DNA of 6,660 nt from Actinomycetota bacterium (GTDB lineage: Bacteria > Actinomycetota > Thermoleophilia > Gaiellales > Gaiellaceae). A model generated the notes under the pieces. It was not told the DNA's origin and searched no databases. It saw nothing but the letters and a program-made list of their open reading frames with translations. Position numbers and translations under genes: made by a program. Positions within the stretch are counted from its first letter, which is position 1. Each line of letters opens with the position of its first letter. The stretch covers positions 1 through 6,660 of the forward strand of contig JACCWU010000145.1 of NCBI GenBank assembly GCA_013697465.1. The letters are read 5' to 3'. Positions 4,969 to 6,660 of this stretch are shown one piece after another.

Positions 4969-5751
4969 GTGGCGGCAGCCGAGGAGATGTACGGCCTTTG
5001 GCAGGAATACCGGAAGTCGGGGGACCCGCAGGTCCGCGACCGCCTCATCCTGACCTATGCCCCACTCGTCAAGTTCGTCGCCGGTCGCGTGGGGGCGAGC
5101 CTCCCCGCGCACGTCGACGACCAGGACCTCGTGTCCTATGGCCTCCTCGGGCTGATCGGCGCGATCGAGCGCTTCGATCCCGCGCGCGAGATCAAGTTCG
5201 AGACGTTCGCGATGGCGCGCATCCGAGGTGCGATCATCGACGAGCTGCGCTCGCTCGACTGGGTGCCGCGCTCGGTGCGCACACGCGCGCGCCAGATCGA
5301 GCGGGCGATCGCGGTTCTCGAGCGGGAGCTCATGCGCGCGCCTACGGACGAGGAGATCGCGCAGAAGCTCGGAGTCACGAAGGACGAGCTCGAGGGCAGC
5401 CTCAGTGAGATCGCGCGCACGAGTGTCGCCGCGCTCGACGAGCTGTGGTCGCCCTCCGGAAGCGGCGACCAGATCGCTCTCATCGACACGATCGAGGACG
5501 GCGCGGGGCCGAATCCCGAGAGCTCGCTCGAGCAGACCGAGATCAGGGAAGCGCTCGCCGAGGCCATCTCCGGGCTCCCTGAGCGCGAGAAGCTCGTCGT
5601 CACCCTCTACTACTACGAGGAGCTGACGCTGCGCGAGATCGGCGAGGTGCTCGGCGTGACCGAGTCGCGCGTCTCGCAGCTCCACACGAAGGCGATCCTG
5701 CGGCTCAAGGCCCACCTCGCCGGAGTTGCCCGCGCACCGATCGAGAGGTAG
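4969..5751 (+). CDS. RNA polymerase sigma factor, FliA/WhiG (sigma-28) family
   Basis: Directs RNA polymerase to a dedicated promoter set; relatives control flagella (FliA) or sporulation of aerial hyphae (WhiG). The 260-aa length fits the family. Region 2 spans about residues 29-94: YAPLVKFVAGRV, then DQDLVSYGLLGL and FDPAREIKFETFA, then RIRGAIIDELR. DWVPRSVR begins region 3 (97-104 onward). Region 4 includes LPEREKLVVTLYYYEELT (203-220) and the helix-turn-helix LTLREIGEVLGVTESRVSQ (219-237). This pattern is much closer to WhiG/FliA than to SigA or SigB. GTG at 4969 is preferred over ATG at 4987 because TATTCT lies 7 bases upstream and the extra residues look like normal N terminus. No flagellar, sporulation or recognisable anti-sigma gene is nearby, so its regulon cannot be read from context. 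Confidence 0.93.
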   Translation: MAAAEEMYGLWQEYRKSGDPQVRDRLILTYAPLVKFVAGRVGASLPAHVDDQDLVSYGLLGLIGAIERFDPAREIKFETFAMARIRGAIIDELRSLDWVPRSVRTRARQIERAIAVLERELMRAPTDEEIAQKLGVTKDELEGSLSEIARTSVAALDELWSPSGSGDQIALIDTIEDGAGPNPESSLEQTEIREALAEAISGLPEREKLVVTLYYYEELTLREIGEVLGVTESRVSQLHTKAILRLKAHLAGVARAPIER

Positions 5752-5753
5752 CG

Positions 5754-5785
5754 GCAGGAGACGCCGGCGAACCGGCGCCTCCTGC
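5754..5785. terminator. Strong hairpin between convergent sigma and cupin genes
   Basis: GCAGGAG (5754-5760) and CGCCGG (5762-5767) pair with CCGGCG (5772-5777) and CTCCTGC (5779-5785), with one A-C mismatch and a CGAA tetraloop. It starts 2 bases after the sigma-factor stop and ends 13 bases before the cupin stop, so it could serve both. No T tract follows on either strand; this is common in high-GC actinobacteria but weakens a strict intrinsic-terminator call. Confidence 0.65.
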
Positions 5786-5798
5786 GTACGTCAGTGCG

Positions 5799-6275
5799 TT
5801 ACTGCGGGCAGCCAGGAGCGGGCAGCGGCTGGTCGACTCGAATTGGCGTGTCAGGGCTCGTCTTCGGCCCGATGTAGACGGCGAAGAGCACGAGCGTCTC
5901 CGTGCTGCTGAGGTTCTTCGCCAGATGGATCTCACTCGGGCTCGTCGTGAACACGCCTCCAGGCCCATAGTCGGTCCCGACGTTGCAGTGCTCGTCGTGG
6001 TAGAGCGTGAGCACGCCCTGCTTGACGATGGCGATGCTCTCTGCCGGATGGTTGTGCCAGCCGAATGTTGCTCCAGGCGTCGCCTCGATCCTCTGCACGA
6101 TGAACTCGGCGTGCCCGCTGGTCTTGAGCTTCAGGCGAGAGTGGTTCGAGTAAGTAGTGTCGATATTCAGGTTCTTCGTTATAGGCCCGCGGACCGCCTC
6201 GGCAGTGACGCCCGAGGACGGAGTCGCGAGCGGGCTCCCGATCGAGAACGCCACGACCGCTATGGCCGCCGCCAC
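5799..6275 (-). CDS. Exported cupin-domain protein
   Basis: A single conserved beta-barrel cupin of about 158 aa, probably metal-binding and extracytoplasmic; substrate unknown. Motif 1 is PGATFGWHNHPAES (67-80) with His74 and His76 and a later Gly87; the usual metal-ligand Glu is replaced by Ser80, with Glu79 beside it. Motif 2, YGPGGVFTTSPSEIHLAKN (103-121), has His117 and Asn121. The listed GTG start at 6275 gives only half a signal peptide. The open frame continues upstream to a stop at 6309-6311, and codons before the GTG read RKTLIIA, which would complete a normal signal peptide. That points to a true start near 6297-6299, where only a rare ATC codon is available, preceded by AAGGGGG. 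Divergent from the EF-G-like gene. Confidence 0.85.
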   Translation of the reverse strand: MAAAIAVVAFSIGSPLATPSSGVTAEAVRGPITKNLNIDTTYSNHSRLKLKTSGHAEFIVQRIEATPGATFGWHNHPAESIAIVKQGVLTLYHDEHCNVGTDYGPGGVFTTSPSEIHLAKNLSSTETLVLFAVYIGPKTSPDTPIRVDQPLPAPGCPQ

Positions 6276-6318
6276 GGCGATGATGAGTGTCTTGCGGATT
6301 GCGCCCCCTTACCCGTTC

Positions 6319-6364
6319 GGTGTCCCCCTGCACCGGGGGAGAGATCTCCCGAGTGGGAGACACC
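6319..6364 (-). promoter_or_regulatory. Structured, possibly switching 5' leader of cupin gene
   Basis: GGTGT (6319-6323) and ACACC (6360-6364) close a junction holding two hairpins: CCCCC (6324-6328) with GGGGG (6335-6339), and CTCCC (6346-6350) with GGGAG (6355-6359). An exclusive alternative pairs GGGAG (6337-6341) with CTCCC (6346-6350) around AGAT. On the transcribed minus strand the G run at 6304-6308, a candidate ribosome site, could also pair with the C run at 6335-6339. This suggests folding-dependent translation control, but that is inference from pairing alone. Confidence 0.4.
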
Positions 6365-6396
6365 TCCGCACCGGTCATCTCGGCTTGTGCCGCTTG

Positions 6397-6426
6397 TAGC
6401 TAAGCACAGTCGAGCGCCAACGCCAA
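6397..6426 (-). promoter_or_regulatory. Candidate promoter of cupin gene
   Basis: On the minus strand TTGGCG (6426-6421) lies 18 bases before TAGCTA (6402-6397). TTGGCG is repeated directly in tandem (6426-6415). Transcription would begin near 6390, giving a leader of roughly 90-115 bases that contains the structured stretch at 6319-6364. Confidence 0.35.
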
Positions 6427-6469
6427 GTCTGGCAGGCACCGTTCGAGACCGAGGATCGGAGAGGGCGAC

Positions 6470-6475
6470 TAAGCT
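6470..6475 (+). promoter_or_regulatory. -10 hexamer TAAGCT of EF-G-like gene
   Basis: TAAGCT matches TAnnnT and would start transcription near 6482. That leaves about 28 bases of leader containing a GGAGG ribosome site (6495-6499) 11 bases before the ATG at 6511. Unlike its neighbours this gene appears to have a conventional leadered start. Confidence 0.4.
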
Positions 6476-6510
6476 TGGCCGAAACCAGCATCGAGGAGGA
6501 GCGCCAGCCC

Positions 6511-6660
6511 ATGTCCGAGCCCGCCAAGATCCGAAACGTCGCCGTCGTCGGCCACCGCGGGACGGGAAAGACGTCGCTCGTCGAGGCGCTGCTCTTCCAG
6601 TCGGGCGGGATCAACCGGCTCGGGACGGTCGAGGCGGGAACGACGATCTCGGACTCGGAT
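6511..6660 (+). CDS. Elongation factor G-like GTPase (5' part only)
   Basis: The first 50 codons of a translational GTPase; the gene continues past the window end. The P-loop is GHRGTGKT (residues 14-21) inside RNVAVVGHRGTGKTSLVEALL, followed by INRLGTVEAGTTISDSD leading to switch I. Canonical EF-G has AHIDAGKT at this point; the GHxGxGKT version marks the EF-G-like paralogue group seen in actinobacteria and some other phyla, whose role is less settled than ribosome translocation by FusA. The ATG at 6511 is chosen because GGAGG lies at 6495-6499; an in-frame TTG at 6475 overlaps the proposed -10. The absence of rpsL-rpsG upstream also argues for the paralogue rather than the main fusA. Confidence 0.85.
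   Translation, partial: MSEPAKIRNVAVVGHRGTGKTSLVEALLFQSGGINRLGTVEAGTTISDSD

Noticed and set aside
4921..5715. 264-codon open frame antisense to the sigma factor
   Set aside because: Shadow of the sigma gene's codon bias; no domain or start signals.
5932..6378. 148-codon minus frame starting at an ATG at 6378
   Set aside because: It overlaps the cupin in another frame and the translation is Arg/His-rich; the cupin frame has the real domain.

Overview
High-GC bacterial chromosome segment, most likely from the Actinomycetota, and I suspect Thermoleophilia or a related deep lineage. The evidence is the GC-rich codon use, actinobacterial-type TAnnnT -10 hexamers, several apparently leaderless GTG/ATG starts, a WhiG/FliA-type sigma factor and an EF-G-like GTPase with a non-canonical P-loop. 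The species placement is inference; no 16S gene is present.

Layout. (1) 1-3239 is a pentose-phosphate block: gnd (short 6-phosphogluconate dehydrogenase) and zwf (glucose-6-phosphate dehydrogenase) overlap by 4 bases on the plus strand, and convergent pgl (6-phosphogluconolactonase) ends only 6 bases away. Together they encode the whole oxidative branch, from glucose-6-phosphate to ribulose-5-phosphate with two reduced nicotinamide cofactors. A perfect 11-bp inverted repeat lies at the gnd promoter, and an 11-mer from it recurs at the pgl start codon. (2) 3240-3860 is the least conventional part. A ~72-base stem-bounded sequence occurs twice (3307-3378 and 3554-3627), each copy followed by a gene for a tiny single-span membrane protein (32 and 42 aa). 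(3) 3896-4483 (minus) encodes an exported, cysteine-containing protein of unknown function. (4) 4578-4650 is a complete tRNA-Trp(CCA). It is followed by a two-span small membrane protein and a 260-aa sigma-28-family sigma factor. (5) 5799-6275 (minus) is an exported cupin, separated from the sigma gene by a strong hairpin. Its 5' leader folds into alternative stems and its start codon is unclear. (6) From 6511 an EF-G-like translational GTPase begins and runs off the window.

Recurring signal: four genes (gnd, the exported protein, the small protein at 4761 and the sigma factor) have a TAnnnT hexamer ending 6-8 bases before the start codon, which predicts leaderless mRNAs. The best candidates for something undescribed are the duplicated structured element with its paired micro-membrane proteins, and the cupin leader.
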